Shown: positions 7,202 to 15,299, counted from the first letter of the stretch. The stretch is 34,543 nucleotides of DNA from Candidatus Obscuribacterales bacterium (GCA_021732565.1 JAKFUT010000177.1:1-34543); one strand, 5' to 3'. Numbers and translations: made by a program. The notes: generated by a model not told the origin, from the sequence alone.

Positions 7202-9829
7202 CTATTGTTTCAGGAGTTGACCGCTCTTCAGCATTTCGATCTGGCGAATGGTGATTTTTACTGATTCATCAGTGGGTCCATATAGGTGTTCCAACTTCTT
7301 CTCAACGCTGTTCAAGGCTTTGAGCGCATTGGTGCGGTCACCGACGGCGCAATACAACATCGCTAGATCTTGCTCAATGACACAGATTTCTCCCGTCAAG
7401 TTGCCTGTTGTCTGTTCTTGGTCCCATGTTGAATCGATTGAGTGTCTACTCAGTTGTGACACAAGGTAGGCGATCGCCTTGTCGGGGCCGTCATTTCGAT
7501 TTATGAGCATGCCCCGTACCCGTGTGACTCCAAGGTCACTTCCTCCATGGTTTGTGGACTGGCTTAACTTATCGATATCTCTTGCAAGATCAATCTGATT
7601 CAAGTGAATCAGGCAGCGAATCTTTCCGATTTCAGCGCCCTCCTCGTTGCCTGCAGCAGCATGCGAATAGGCTTTCAATGCATTGGGATAGTCTTTTTGA
7701 ATTTCATAGAGACAGCCCAACTGAAGCCAGAGTCCGGGGAGCTTTCGGAGATTGGTTTCTGGTGAATTGATTATTTCCTTCAGGAAATCGTTCACTTCTG
7801 TTGACCAGGTCTTATGAAAAGAAGCTGCGCGGACCATTTCGGCGAGGGCGGAAGAAAATGAAGAACCATTTTTTGCCGTCGTACAAATGGATCGAAGATA
7901 TGGTTTGGCGCGATCAATGCATAACTTTCTGTTTCCCGACTTAGTCAGGAGCACCAGAAACCTGACCAGAGCAGCACCATAATATTCGTCTTCTACCGGT
8001 ACATGGTGAATGAATCGATCATGATGTTCTGTGGCGAGTTCAATTTGACCTCGTGTGGCATACAACAGGACAAGTGCTTCTTCCATTTGCGCAAGATCTG
8101 ATTTTGCAGCCCTCTTAGATTCGTTCGTAATCGTTTGAATTAGGAGTTGTTCTGCCTCACGATCTCTACCGACAGCGCAGAGGCTTCGTGCCAGGTTCAG
8201 CTTGCCCCGAATGATTGCCCCTGGTCCCGCATTCTTGTGGATGCACCACAAATTAAACTGTTGCAGTAGCTTTATCGCTTTGTCGTGATTCTTAGCGTGC
8301 TCTAGTAGGAGGGACGCATAAGTAGCGGCGTCCAGGTAGTCAACTTCACTTACTTCCGCGTCGGGTGTTTCTGCTAATCGAGCCAGGAATCGGAAACATA
8401 GCTCCTCCCCTTGTGCGGAAAGGCGTCCTTTTCCCTTTTTGAACATAACCTCGTGTACCTGTGATGCCAATGCTTTCAAAGAGCGGACTCTGGGGACCTG
8501 TGCCAGGCGTAGGGGCTCCTTGAGGCTGAGTTCCTCGTTTCTGTTGGCAACTTTCCGTTGAATGAAGAAGACTGATGGAGTAAGAATAATTAGTAACAGT
8601 GCAGGAGCCACCCATTTTGACGCAATTGTATTTTTTGTTTTGGTGGCGAGTCTTGATGGTGCAGGGCTGATTTCATCGCCCTGCCCCCGGGCTATTCTCT
8701 CAAGGTCTAATCTCATCTCTTCCATGGTCTGATAGCGTTCAATAGGCTTCTTTGCCATGGACCTGAACAATAGGTTGTCGATACCGGGTGGTAGCCCTTT
8801 GACGGTTTGCTCTACTGGCGGTGGCATCTCGGTGGTGTGCTTGTGAAGTAAACCAACGGTTGTATCTGCCTCCAGCGGTGGTGCGCCGGCTAAGGACTCA
8901 TATAATAGACAGCCTAGCGAATAGATATCTGATCTTGCGTCGGTCTTTTCGCCGCGGCACTGCTCCGGACTCATGTAATGAATGCTGCCAATAAGTTCAC
9001 CGGTTTGAGTCAGGTGTGGAGCAGTAGCGTGCGGGGCACCCGGAATTTTTGCCAGTCCGAAATCTACTATCTTTACAGTATCTTCTTCTGGCTGGTTCAC
9101 GAGAATAATGTTGCCTGGTTTTAGATCGCGATGCACGATTCCGTGAGTGTGAGCATAGCCGACGCCGTTGCAAATCTGAATAGCAATGCGGAGAAGGCGG
9201 CTTACAGGAAGCGGACCATTAGCTAGAATTACTTGCTGCAGACTTCGGCCTTGCAGAAATTCCATTGCAATATACGGGGACATGCCCTGGAAGAAACCGA
9301 AGCGGAAAAATAGCAAGATGTTTTCGTGTCTGAGCGAAGAAAGGATTTTCCCTTCGCGCTCGAACCGCGTTCTGTTTTCGTCGTCGCCAATGAGCGAGGT
9401 ATGCAAAAACTTGATTGCTACTGTTCGGTGCAGGCCGATCTCCTTGGCCTTGAGCACGGTACCCATGCCGCCTTCACCGACAAATTCAGTGATTTCGTAC
9501 CGGTCTTCTATGATAGTGCCTGGCTCGAGATGACTGTTCATGGGAAATTTATGTGTCTCAAAACAGTTATTCCCGAAAGAACGGATGTCTGACTTGCCCA
9601 TTACAGTGGATTGTGGACGCCTTGGCAGTTTATGGACGCGTATCTCAATCATCTTGCTCATGCTTGCGCTGTTTTTCTGAAGAATCTTCGATCCGGGGGC
9701 GCATGCGGCCTCTATCCCGTCTGTATTCCCGGGGGCTTGGGCGCGGTTCCGAAGCAAAATCTTTTTTGAAATCGATACTAGCGCATTCGAAATAGTTGTG
9801 CTATTAGTATTGGTGTGAGACGAATTCAT
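7202..9829 (-). CDS. Membrane Ser/Thr protein kinase with TPR-like C-terminal domain
   Basis: 875 residues from the first ATG. The Hanks-type (PknB-like) kinase domain spans about 109-380: P-loop GEGGMGTV (118-125), VAIK with Lys140, catalytic HRDLKPGN with Asp235 and Asn240, DFG at 256-258, and SPE at 287-289 where APE is usual. All key residues are present. One membrane helix (about 406-423) follows. Residues 440-875, presumably outside, are helix-rich with TPR-like units (DYPNALKAYSHAAAGN; AVGDRTNALKALNSVEKKL) and may sense or bind a partner. The start is uncertain: the ATG at 9541 begins four residues before the domain and would remove 96 residues of unknown kind, whereas the ATG at 9829 overlaps the stop of a small upstream ORF (ATGA). 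Neither has a strong ribosome site. Confidence 0.9.
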   Translation of the reverse strand: MNSSHTNTNSTTISNALVSISKKILLRNRAQAPGNTDGIEAACAPGSKILQKNSASMSKMIEIRVHKLPRRPQSTVMGKSDIRSFGNNCFETHKFPMNSHLEPGTIIEDRYEITEFVGEGGMGTVLKAKEIGLHRTVAIKFLHTSLIGDDENRTRFEREGKILSSLRHENILLFFRFGFFQGMSPYIAMEFLQGRSLQQVILANGPLPVSRLLRIAIQICNGVGYAHTHGIVHRDLKPGNIILVNQPEEDTVKIVDFGLAKIPGAPHATAPHLTQTGELIGSIHYMSPEQCRGEKTDARSDIYSLGCLLYESLAGAPPLEADTTVGLLHKHTTEMPPPVEQTVKGLPPGIDNLLFRSMAKKPIERYQTMEEMRLDLERIARGQGDEISPAPSRLATKTKNTIASKWVAPALLLIILTPSVFFIQRKVANRNEELSLKEPLRLAQVPRVRSLKALASQVHEVMFKKGKGRLSAQGEELCFRFLARLAETPDAEVSEVDYLDAATYASLLLEHAKNHDKAIKLLQQFNLWCIHKNAGPGAIIRGKLNLARSLCAVGRDREAEQLLIQTITNESKRAAKSDLAQMEEALVLLYATRGQIELATEHHDRFIHHVPVEDEYYGAALVRFLVLLTKSGNRKLCIDRAKPYLRSICTTAKNGSSFSSALAEMVRAASFHKTWSTEVNDFLKEIINSPETNLRKLPGLWLQLGCLYEIQKDYPNALKAYSHAAAGNEEGAEIGKIRCLIHLNQIDLARDIDKLSQSTNHGGSDLGVTRVRGMLINRNDGPDKAIAYLVSQLSRHSIDSTWDQEQTTGNLTGEICVIEQDLAMLYCAVGDRTNALKALNSVEKKLEHLYGPTDESVKITIRQIEMLKSGQLLKQ

Positions 9830-10038
9830 TCCGGTGCAAAAATCATGTTCATTTTCACCACTCCTACAGGTACAACGACGCCAACAGGCGTCGGAACCGG
9901 TTTTACGTAAATTTCGGGAGTTGTCGTTGCATCATTGAATGCGCCTCCCGTGATATGAGCGGGAGGTTTTTTGTTTGTTGCACTCCAGATATCGAATATT
10001 TTACAAGTCAGGTCTGCGCTTGTATCGCAGCCTTCCAC
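9826..10038 (-). CDS. Possible small gene coupled to the kinase
   Basis: A 70-codon frame from a GTG at 10038 with CAGGAG about 8 nt before it. The protein carries several Pro/Val repeats near its end (IYVKPVPTPVGVVVPVGVVK). Its TGA overlaps the first ATG of the kinase frame by four bases (ATGA), a usual sign of translational coupling. No family is recognised and no signal or membrane segment is seen. A G+C-rich hairpin that would act as a + strand terminator lies inside it, which argues against coding. The frame stays open further upstream into the minisatellite, but that part is probably chance. Confidence 0.35.
   Translation of the reverse strand: MEGCDTSADLTCKIFDIWSATNKKPPAHITGGAFNDATTTPEIYVKPVPTPVGVVVPVGVVKMNMIFAPE
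9944..9976 (+). terminator. Intrinsic-terminator-like hairpin on the + strand
   Basis: CCTCCCG (9944-9950), a 9-nt loop, CGGGAGG (9960-9966), then TTTTTTGTTT. This is a textbook intrinsic terminator shape for + strand transcription, yet no + strand gene precedes it; it would end antisense transcripts crossing the kinase 5' end. It may instead be coincidental within the small minus-strand frame. Confidence 0.5.
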
Positions 10039-10100
10039 GCTCGTTGCTCCTGGCGATGCTTGCACAGCCGAAGCGATCCTCGATGTCGATCGTATCGCTT

Positions 10101-10424
10101 TCCAGCAGGGTGGGAACACTGCTTTCCGTTTGGTGACAGCATGGTTATCCAGCATGGCGGCAACATTGCTTTCCGTTTGGTGACAGCATGATTATCCAGC
10201 AGGGCGGCAACATTGCTTTCCGTTTGGTGACAGCATCGTTATCCAGTAGGCAACATTGCTATCCAGTTTGGTGATACATGGTTATCCAGCAGGGCGACGA
10301 CATTGCTATCCAGTTTGGTGACAGCATGATTATCCAGCATGGCGGCAACATTGCTTTCCGTTTGGTGACAGCATGATTATCCAGCAGGGCGGCAACATGG
10401 CGTATCCATTTGGGTGACATCGCT
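10101..10424. repeat. 47-bp minisatellite, seven tandem units
   Basis: Units begin with TCCAGCAGGGCGGCAACATT and continue through GCTTTCCGTTTGGTGACAGC to ATGATTA. Boundaries: 10101-10147, 10148-10194, 10195-10241, 10242-10284 (43 bp, internal loss), 10285-10332 (48 bp, TATCCAG variant), 10333-10379 and 10380-10424 (degenerate last copy). Units 2, 3 and 6 are nearly identical. The length 47 is not a multiple of three, so any frame shifts at every unit and the array is unlikely to code. Confidence 0.95.
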
Positions 10425-10533
10425 ATCCAATAATTCCAATTGGGAGGGAATAAAGCCAACCATTCCAGTTCCGGTGACCGGGCTGTAGTGCGACACTGCC
10501 CTCAGACCGAAGCCAATGGTTGCTGGCATGTAT

Positions 10534-10588
10534 CACTCCGGCCACTAAACGTAAATCCTTTGCAAGGAGTTTGATGCGGGCCGGAGTG
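10534..10588. repeat. Nested palindrome able to fold into a long hairpin
   Basis: Outer arms CACTCCGGCC (10534-10543) and GGCCGGAGTG (10579-10588) match over 10 bp. Inside are AAAC (10547-10550) with GTTT (10569-10572), and CCTT-TGC-AAGG (10557-10567). The three helices nest in one stem, so either strand's RNA could fold this way. It might be a small structured RNA, a repeat-family element (REP or MITE-like) or a processing site for the tRNA transcript. Confidence 0.55.
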
Positions 10589-10633
10589 TTGATCTATTCG
10601 CTATGGCGTGGCTGTCGATGGCGCGTTTATTGA

Positions 10634-10661
10634 ATAGTCAAATCGCTCACGATTTGACTAT
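10634..10661. repeat. Perfect 12-bp palindromic hairpin
   Basis: ATAGTCAAATCG (10634-10645), loop CTCA, CGATTTGACTAT (10650-10661). No T run follows on either strand, so it is not a classical terminator. It sits 56 bp before the first tRNA. Confidence 0.7.
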
Positions 10662-10717
10662 AGGCAGCCACATGGTTCGAAGAGTTTCGATTTGATTGAG
10701 AAGACTCAAGGTAATAG

Positions 10718-10788
10718 GCCCGCATAGTTCAGTGGGAGAATACTTTCATGGTAAGGAAGAGAAATCAGTTCGATTCTGATTGCGGGCT
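10718..10788 (+). tRNA. tRNA-Thr (GGT)
   Basis: A complete cloverleaf: acceptor GCCCGCA/TGCGGGC, D arm GTTC/GAAT, anticodon stem CTTTC/GGAAG with loop ATGGTAA (anticodon GGT, reads ACC/ACU), T arm ATCAG-TTCGATT-CTGAT. The discriminator is T and CCA is not encoded. It is first of four tRNAs in a row, only 2 nt before the next, so co-transcription is near certain. Confidence 0.93.
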
Positions 10789-10790
10789 TC

Positions 10791-10862
10791 GCCGGTGTAG
10801 CTCAATGGTAGAGCGACTGTATTGTAAACAGTTGATTGGGGGTTCAAGTCCTCTCGCCGGCT
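10791..10862 (+). tRNA. tRNA-Thr (TGT)
   Basis: Acceptor GCCGGTG/CGCCGGC, D arm GCTC/GAGC, anticodon stem ACTGT/ACAGT with loop ATTGTAA (anticodon TGT, reads ACA/ACG), T loop TTCAAGT. The discriminator is T and CCA is not encoded. It differs from the tRNA at 11057 by five substitutions plus the discriminator, so the two are duplicates with changed anticodons. Confidence 0.95.
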
Positions 10863-10865
10863 TAT

Positions 10866-10937
10866 GCGGCTGTAGTTTAGTTGGCAAAACGGAGCCTTGC
10901 CAGGGCGCAGTCACGAGTTCAAATCTCGTTAGCCGCT
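10866..10937 (+). tRNA. tRNA-Gly (GCC)
   Basis: Acceptor GCGGCTG/TAGCCGC, D arm GTTT/AAAC, anticodon stem GAGCC/GGCGC with loop TTGCCAG (anticodon GCC, reads GGC/GGU), T arm ACGAG-TTCAAAT-CTCGT. The anticodon stem has one A-G mismatch. The discriminator is T and CCA is not encoded. A short T run follows (TTTT at 10937-10940). Confidence 0.92.
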
Positions 10938-11056
10938 TTTATCTCAGTGTTTATGGTTCTCTGGCGTCTACAATGGCGGCCTTTTCAAGTTGGCCATAGA
11001 CCGGTTTGTTTATTCGACGTATTGAGGAACAATGTCGTCCTTGGAGGTGCGGTTGT

Positions 11057-11128
11057 GCCGGTGTAGCTCAATGGGAGAGCGACTGCATCGTAAGCAGTTG
11101 GTTGGGGGTTCAAGTCCTCTCGCCGGCC
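11057..11128 (+). tRNA. tRNA-Thr (CGT)
   Basis: Acceptor GCCGGTG/CGCCGGC, D arm GCTC/GAGC, anticodon stem ACTGC/GCAGT with loop ATCGTAA (anticodon CGT, reads ACG). CCA is not encoded and the discriminator base appears to be C, unlike the T of its near twin at 10791. It stands 119 bp after the tRNA-Gly; I see no fifth tRNA in that gap. Confidence 0.93.
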
Positions 11129-11395
11129 TATAATTTGGAAGAAGGTTCAAGTGTGCCTCCGGCAATGGTTGGTTATTCAATCCGGAAGACTGCATTTCAT
11201 CAGGGATCAATGTCTTCGAATAACAATATAACTGAGCTTCGGTGAGATGATTGGCCGAAATCCAGAATGTAAGCATTCTGAGTAGATGGATGCGACGTGC
11301 CATCTCCGGGCAAGACCGAAGATTGGGACTGTTAAATTGGCGCTTTCCCGATACCCTCGATGTTTGCGGAGGCCGTTTCACGAACACTAAGTTTG

Positions 11396-13057
11396 TTACT
11401 TGGGTCCGTCCATCAACGAGGGAGTACTTGTGGTATCAGAGGATGAAGCGGGTTTCGTCGGTGGTTCGGAAGAATTGGATGGATTCAATGTTGCTGGCAG
11501 TGAACCACTTGGATCGGAAGAAGGCACCCCCGGTGGTACCGTGCTCGGCGTCAAACTTTCAACAGTATCTGTCGGCGGCGGAGGTAGTGTCGACGGGGGC
11601 GAAGTCTGCCCTGAGGGATCAGTTACAGTTGTTTCGGCTCCGGTCGTTGGCGATTTTGGCAATTCTGTTGTGGCGGCCGCGCTGGAACCCGCCGTCGGCG
11701 TGGTCACTGTCTCAACAGAAGGCTCGAGCAGCCGATCAGGATGCGTTGTATGGGTGTTGTTGGCCGGTGCCGTCACGCCGGCTGAAGTCGGCGTGAGCTG
11801 AAGTGATTCCGGAGTTCCTCCGCCTGTGGATGTTGCCGGTGGAGTCGACGTCGAACCAATCGTCGGCGACGAAGGACCGGTGGTCACTGTCACTGACGTC
11901 GCTGCTGATGTTGCTGGCGTAGCTGGTGTCGCCGATGTTGCTTCTGCCTCGGTGAGATTGGTGCTTACGCCTTCCGGTCCAGCACTTTTCCCTATAGAGG
12001 ATGGATGGCTCACGGCGACAGGCGGTGTCGACGAGGCTGCTGGCGGGGCTGAGGCGGGTTTTGATGTAGTCGCGTGCTTCACTGGCGGAGAAGTCTTTTT
12101 GATCGCGGTTTCCACCGGTGCAGGTGCCTTCTTTACGGGAATCTCTGTTGTCGCTGCTGGCGCCGCTGGCGGCACTGTATTTGGTGCGGTTGTTGGCGGT
12201 GGCGTTGCCGCCTTGATTGGTGGCGTCTCGACTGGAGTCGCTGCCGTGTGTGTGTCGGTTGTGGCCGCCGGATCTTGTTGAGTGTTTGTTTCCGGGGGCT
12301 TGTCTGCGGTGTTTGGTGTTGCCGGGTCCGTTTTCTCACCGGCTACGGCGGGCGGTGGTTTGTCTAGTGAATCAGGACCGACCTCTTCACCGTAATCAAA
12401 TGTTTTGGAGTTTGAAAGTTTGTCGTTAGTGCTTTGCAGTCGTTTTTGAATCTGCAAGTTGGTCGGCTGAAGCTTTAACGAAAACATAAATGCATCGCGC
12501 GCCTGGGCGTAATCGCCTAGTTTTTGCAAGGCTACGCCAAGATTGTTATAAGCAGCGATATGCTTGGGGGAGAGCTGGGTAGCTTTCTTTAGATAGCGAG
12601 CGGCGAAGTCTGGCTGCTCATTTACGAAAAGCGCCACACCCATGTCATTGTTTAGATCGGCGTCATTTGGTTTTAGCTTGAGCGCCTTCTTGTACTGGTC
12701 GATCGCTTCTTCAATCAGCCCCATTTTGGCCAGCGTGCGGCCGTACATTTGGAAACAGGAATAATTCCCCGGCTCTTTTTCTACCGCGACCTTATACTTG
12801 GCAATTGCATCGGTGTATTTTCGTGCAACGTGGAGCGCATTTGCCTGGGTCAGTGCCGGATTTTTATCCACTGCGGCCTTCTTTGCTCCGGCTGGCTTCT
12901 TTGCCGTTGTAGCTTGTACGGTTGGCGCTATAACCAGCGTAAGTGCCAGGGCGAACGACACAAGAATAGCCCTTCTGCGGAACGAGCCGCACTGCGATTC
13001 TGCAGAAGGCTGCTGAACCTGTTCAGTAACGAGGTTGGTCAGCGTTAAAAACTTCAT
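11396..13057 (-). CDS. Secreted TPR protein with long Pro/Thr/Ala-rich tail
   Basis: 553 residues from the ATG at 13057, which has CGGAG 7 nt before it; the frame stays open 26 codons further up without a site. Residues 1-26 are polar, then RRRAILVSFALALTLVIAP (27-45) and TVQATTA form a signal or anchor. Four TPR units cover about 69-204, with consensus residues clear in EEAIDQYKKALKLKPNDADL and AAYNNLGVALQKLGDYAQAR. From about 220 to the end the chain is low complexity (Pro, Thr, Ala, Ser; PPxT and TPAT runs) and likely an unstructured, perhaps glycosylated, extracellular region. TPRs bind proteins; the partner is unknown. It lies downstream of rpsI beyond a terminator, so it is a separate unit. 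Confidence 0.85.
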   Translation of the reverse strand: MKFLTLTNLVTEQVQQPSAESQCGSFRRRAILVSFALALTLVIAPTVQATTAKKPAGAKKAAVDKNPALTQANALHVARKYTDAIAKYKVAVEKEPGNYSCFQMYGRTLAKMGLIEEAIDQYKKALKLKPNDADLNNDMGVALFVNEQPDFAARYLKKATQLSPKHIAAYNNLGVALQKLGDYAQARDAFMFSLKLQPTNLQIQKRLQSTNDKLSNSKTFDYGEEVGPDSLDKPPPAVAGEKTDPATPNTADKPPETNTQQDPAATTDTHTAATPVETPPIKAATPPPTTAPNTVPPAAPAATTEIPVKKAPAPVETAIKKTSPPVKHATTSKPASAPPAASSTPPVAVSHPSSIGKSAGPEGVSTNLTEAEATSATPATPATSAATSVTVTTGPSSPTIGSTSTPPATSTGGGTPESLQLTPTSAGVTAPANNTHTTHPDRLLEPSVETVTTPTAGSSAAATTELPKSPTTGAETTVTDPSGQTSPPSTLPPPPTDTVESLTPSTVPPGVPSSDPSGSLPATLNPSNSSEPPTKPASSSDTTSTPSLMDGPK

Positions 13058-13462
13058 GCCTTTACTCCGATTATTAACGCACTGTCTACTAGATCCGGTT
13101 GCCTGTCGGTCTGTTTGCCGATTGAACCCTTCCAAATGCTCTAGCTATATTCCCCGTTCCCGGGTACTCTTGCTCAGCTTGTGTTTCTTCCATTACAGGT
13201 TTGCCGACAATAGCCGGTAGGATTGTGCTCGGGTGAGGAAGCCAGGTGGTTGGACAGTGACAGGGCTTGTCAGGGGGGGGGGCGACAAAACATCAGCGCA
13301 CAACTGAATCTCAGACTTGCTCTTTGTAACCTTCGGTGTTATCCGCGGACGGAGTGAGCCGAAGGTTGCCCTGATGACCTTTTGGTGGTTGCGGAGAGAT
13401 GAGTTGCACTGTTGTCTTGCATAAAAGAAAAGGTCCGGACAATTTGTCCGGACCTTGCATAA
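13058..13462. other. Intergenic region between rpsI and the TPR gene
   Basis: Holds the rpsI terminator (13420-13456), a 10-G run at 13273-13282 and an inverted repeat AACCTTCGG (13328-13336) / CCGAAGGTT (13359-13367) with a 22-nt loop. The TPR gene promoter must lie here; I could not pick it out. Confidence 0.5.
13420..13456 (-). terminator. Intrinsic terminator of the truA-rplM-rpsI end of the operon
   Basis: A 13-bp perfect stem, AAGGTCCGGACAA (13430-13442) and TTGTCCGGACCTT (13444-13456), sits just past the rpsI stop. On the minus strand the stem is followed by TTTTCTTTTAT, a strong U tract. Confidence 0.9.
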
Positions 13463-13861
13463 TTAACGTTTGGAGAATTGGAACCGTTTACGTGCACGCT
13501 TCCTTCCATACTTCTTCCGTTCCTTCACACGTGAATCGCGGGTTAATAGCGTTCCACTGCGGAGAAGCGGGCGATTTTGAGGAGCCGCTTCTGCCAGAGC
13601 TCGAGCGATACCGTGGCGAATGGCGCCAACTTGTCCTGTAATACCGCCGCCACATACCGTTACCATCACATCGAATCTGCCCATGGCATCAGCGACTTCG
13701 AAAGGTACGAAGATCTCCTTAGTCAGTCCTGGACGACCACCAATGTAGTCTTCCATCGTTCTGCCATTAATGTTTACTTTCCCGGTGCCGGGGATGAGTC
13801 TGACACGCGCTGTGGCGGTCTTTCTGCGTCCAGTTCCGTAGTACTGAATTACACTTGTCAT
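13463..13861 (-). CDS. rpsI: Ribosomal protein S9
   Basis: 132 residues, the usual length. Starts [16 protein letters not shown] and ends in the basic [13 protein letters not shown] tail whose last Lys-Arg reaches the ribosomal P-site tRNA. S9 belongs to the small-subunit head. It follows rplM by 39 nt, the normal L13-S9 pair, and is the last gene before the terminator. No strong ribosome site precedes the ATG, so it may depend on translation of rplM. Confidence 0.98.
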   Translation of the reverse strand: MTSVIQYYGTGRRKTATARVRLIPGTGKVNINGRTMEDYIGGRPGLTKEIFVPFEVADAMGRFDVMVTVCGGGITGQVGAIRHGIARALAEAAPQNRPLLRSGTLLTRDSRVKERKKYGRKRARKRFQFSKR

Positions 13862-13900
13862 TTAGGTCGTGTCCTATCGTCCTTCTTGCCTGTCAGAAAA

Positions 13901-14335
13901 CTAGAATCGAAGCTCAAGCTTCTTGGGATTTTGAGCCTGATGCGGATGGTCAGGTCCTACATAGACCTTCAATTTTGTGAACTGTCTTGCACCAAGGCGA
14001 GTATGCGGGAGCATTCCTTTTACGGCCTTTTCCAAGATCGCTTCCGGTTTGCGTGCAAGCAAATGCCGCATGGTTTCGGTTTTGAAACCGTGCGGGTAAC
14101 CCGAGTGATGTCTGTAAAGCTTGTCTTCTAACTTGTTTCCCGTAACGCGAATTTTCTCCGCGTTAACGATAACGACGAAGTCACCACAATCCATATGTGG
14201 TGTAAATATCGGCTTGTGCTTGCCCCGCAAGATGTCAGCAATGCGCGCAGCCATCCGTCCCGGGGTTTGCCCGTCTGCATCAACGACGAACCAGTCGCGC
14301 TGAATATCCTCAACTTTGGGCACAAAAGTTTTCAC
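13901..14335 (-). CDS. rplM: Ribosomal protein L13
   Basis: 144 residues, full length. [28 protein letters not shown] and the later [26 protein letters not shown] segment are typical of L13, an early-assembling 50S protein. The start is GTG at 14335, overlapping the truA TGA by four bases (GTGA), with AGGAG about 10 nt upstream inside truA, so translation is probably coupled. Confidence 0.97.
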   Translation of the reverse strand: MKTFVPKVEDIQRDWFVVDADGQTPGRMAARIADILRGKHKPIFTPHMDCGDFVVIVNAEKIRVTGNKLEDKLYRHHSGYPHGFKTETMRHLLARKPEAILEKAVKGMLPHTRLGARQFTKLKVYVGPDHPHQAQNPKKLELRF

Positions 14336-15213
14336 GACTCCAAATCTCCTGACTTGCTTAGCGGATCGGACTTCTGGACGGCTCTGCCAGACATCTCTGA
14401 CTCGCCCGCAAAATAATCGAATTCCGCCGGATAAGTGACGGCTTTAAGGCATAAACCCCAGGCGGGCGCGGTTGGTCCCGCCTGTTGTCTGTCTTGGCTC
14501 AGAAGAGCTTGCGACAGAGCCGTTTCCGGGCGCTTGCCGAGACCGATCTCCAGAAGCGTCCCGACAATAATGCGGACCATATTGTAAACGAAATGGTCCG
14601 CCGATATCCAGAACTCGAGCTTACCTTCACCTAAACTCAATAATTCGGAACGTTCCACCGTGCACACTGAGCTAGACGTATTGGCATTTGTAGAGCGGAA
14701 AGCGGCAAAATCGTGCTTGCCAATAATGGCTGTACAAGCCTCTTTCATAGCATCGATGTTCAAATCTCCGGGAAGGAAATAGCTGTAGTTTTGATGCAAG
14801 GCGGAGCGTTGGTCTCTGTTTAAGATTCGATATACATAACCTCGTTTGACAGCCGAATGTCGAGCGTGAAACTGTTTTGTGGCAAGCGCTGCTTTCCACA
14901 CGGATAAATCGGGATCCAGAATGCCGTTCAGAGCCCATGCCATTTTTTTTAGAGTATCTGGAGACAAATCAGCGCGGAGCCCTGAAGCCAGGACGAAGCG
15001 CTCATCGATGTCGAAGTGGCCCACCTGTCCATCTGCATGCACTCCGGCGTCGGTTCTTCCTGCCAGGGTCACCGGAACACGATGTCCGCGAGTGCGAAAA
15101 TAAATGCCCAACCCGTGCTCCAATTCCGATTGCACGGTGCGCACGCCATGTTGCATTTGTGATCCGCAAAAGGCCTTGCCAAAGTACTCGATTTTAATTG
15201 CTATTCTTGGCAC
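14332..15213 (-). CDS. truA: tRNA pseudouridine(38-40) synthase TruA
   Basis: 293 residues. The catalytic motif [17 protein letters not shown] carries Asp55, the nucleophile that isomerises uridine in the anticodon stem-loop. [14 protein letters not shown] near the start and the [19 protein letters not shown] segment are also typical. The start is GTG at 15213 without a clear ribosome site. A C-terminal extension of about 30 residues follows the core. It leads the truA-rplM-rpsI block. Here a + strand gene separates it from rplQ. Confidence 0.95.
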   Translation of the reverse strand: MPRIAIKIEYFGKAFCGSQMQHGVRTVQSELEHGLGIYFRTRGHRVPVTLAGRTDAGVHADGQVGHFDIDERFVLASGLRADLSPDTLKKMAWALNGILDPDLSVWKAALATKQFHARHSAVKRGYVYRILNRDQRSALHQNYSYFLPGDLNIDAMKEACTAIIGKHDFAAFRSTNANTSSSVCTVERSELLSLGEGKLEFWISADHFVYNMVRIIVGTLLEIGLGKRPETALSQALLSQDRQQAGPTAPAWGLCLKAVTYPAEFDYFAGESEMSGRAVQKSDPLSKSGDLES

Positions 15214-15253
15214 TATGGTAGGGAGAATCTAGACATCGGTCGAGTTCATAGCA

Positions 15254-15268
15254 TAGAGCTTTGCTCTA
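15254..15268 (+). other. Small hairpin in the leader of the gene at 15300
   Basis: TAGAGC-TTT-GCTCTA lies between the divergent starts of truA and the + strand gene, 32 nt before the latter's ATG. It might shape the mRNA leader; no known regulator type is recognised. Confidence 0.3.
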
Positions 15269-15299
15269 CCACCGGGATGCTGCTGAGAGGAAGTTGTAG

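Larger units (their letters stand above)
10425..10717. other. Palindrome-rich spacer before the tRNA cluster
   Basis: 293 bp with no credible gene. It holds two strong inverted repeats listed separately (10534-10588 and 10634-10661). I see no clear promoter for the tRNA cluster here. Confidence 0.5.

Noticed and set aside
10101-10424. Possible CRISPR array
   Set aside because: The repeat units join without unique spacers and vary in length; no cas genes are near.
10259-10459. Minus-strand frame through the minisatellite
   Set aside because: The 47-bp unit shifts frame at every copy; the apparent protein repeat (LDNHAVTKRKA) is a product of the DNA repeat.
10938-11056. A possible fifth tRNA between tRNA-Gly and the last tRNA-Thr
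   Set aside because: No acceptor stem, T arm or anticodon stem could be folded in these 119 bases.
11400-12281. Plus-strand frames rich in Gly/Val opposite the TPR gene tail
   Set aside because: They are the complement of Pro/Thr/Ala codons in the real gene and have no ribosome site.
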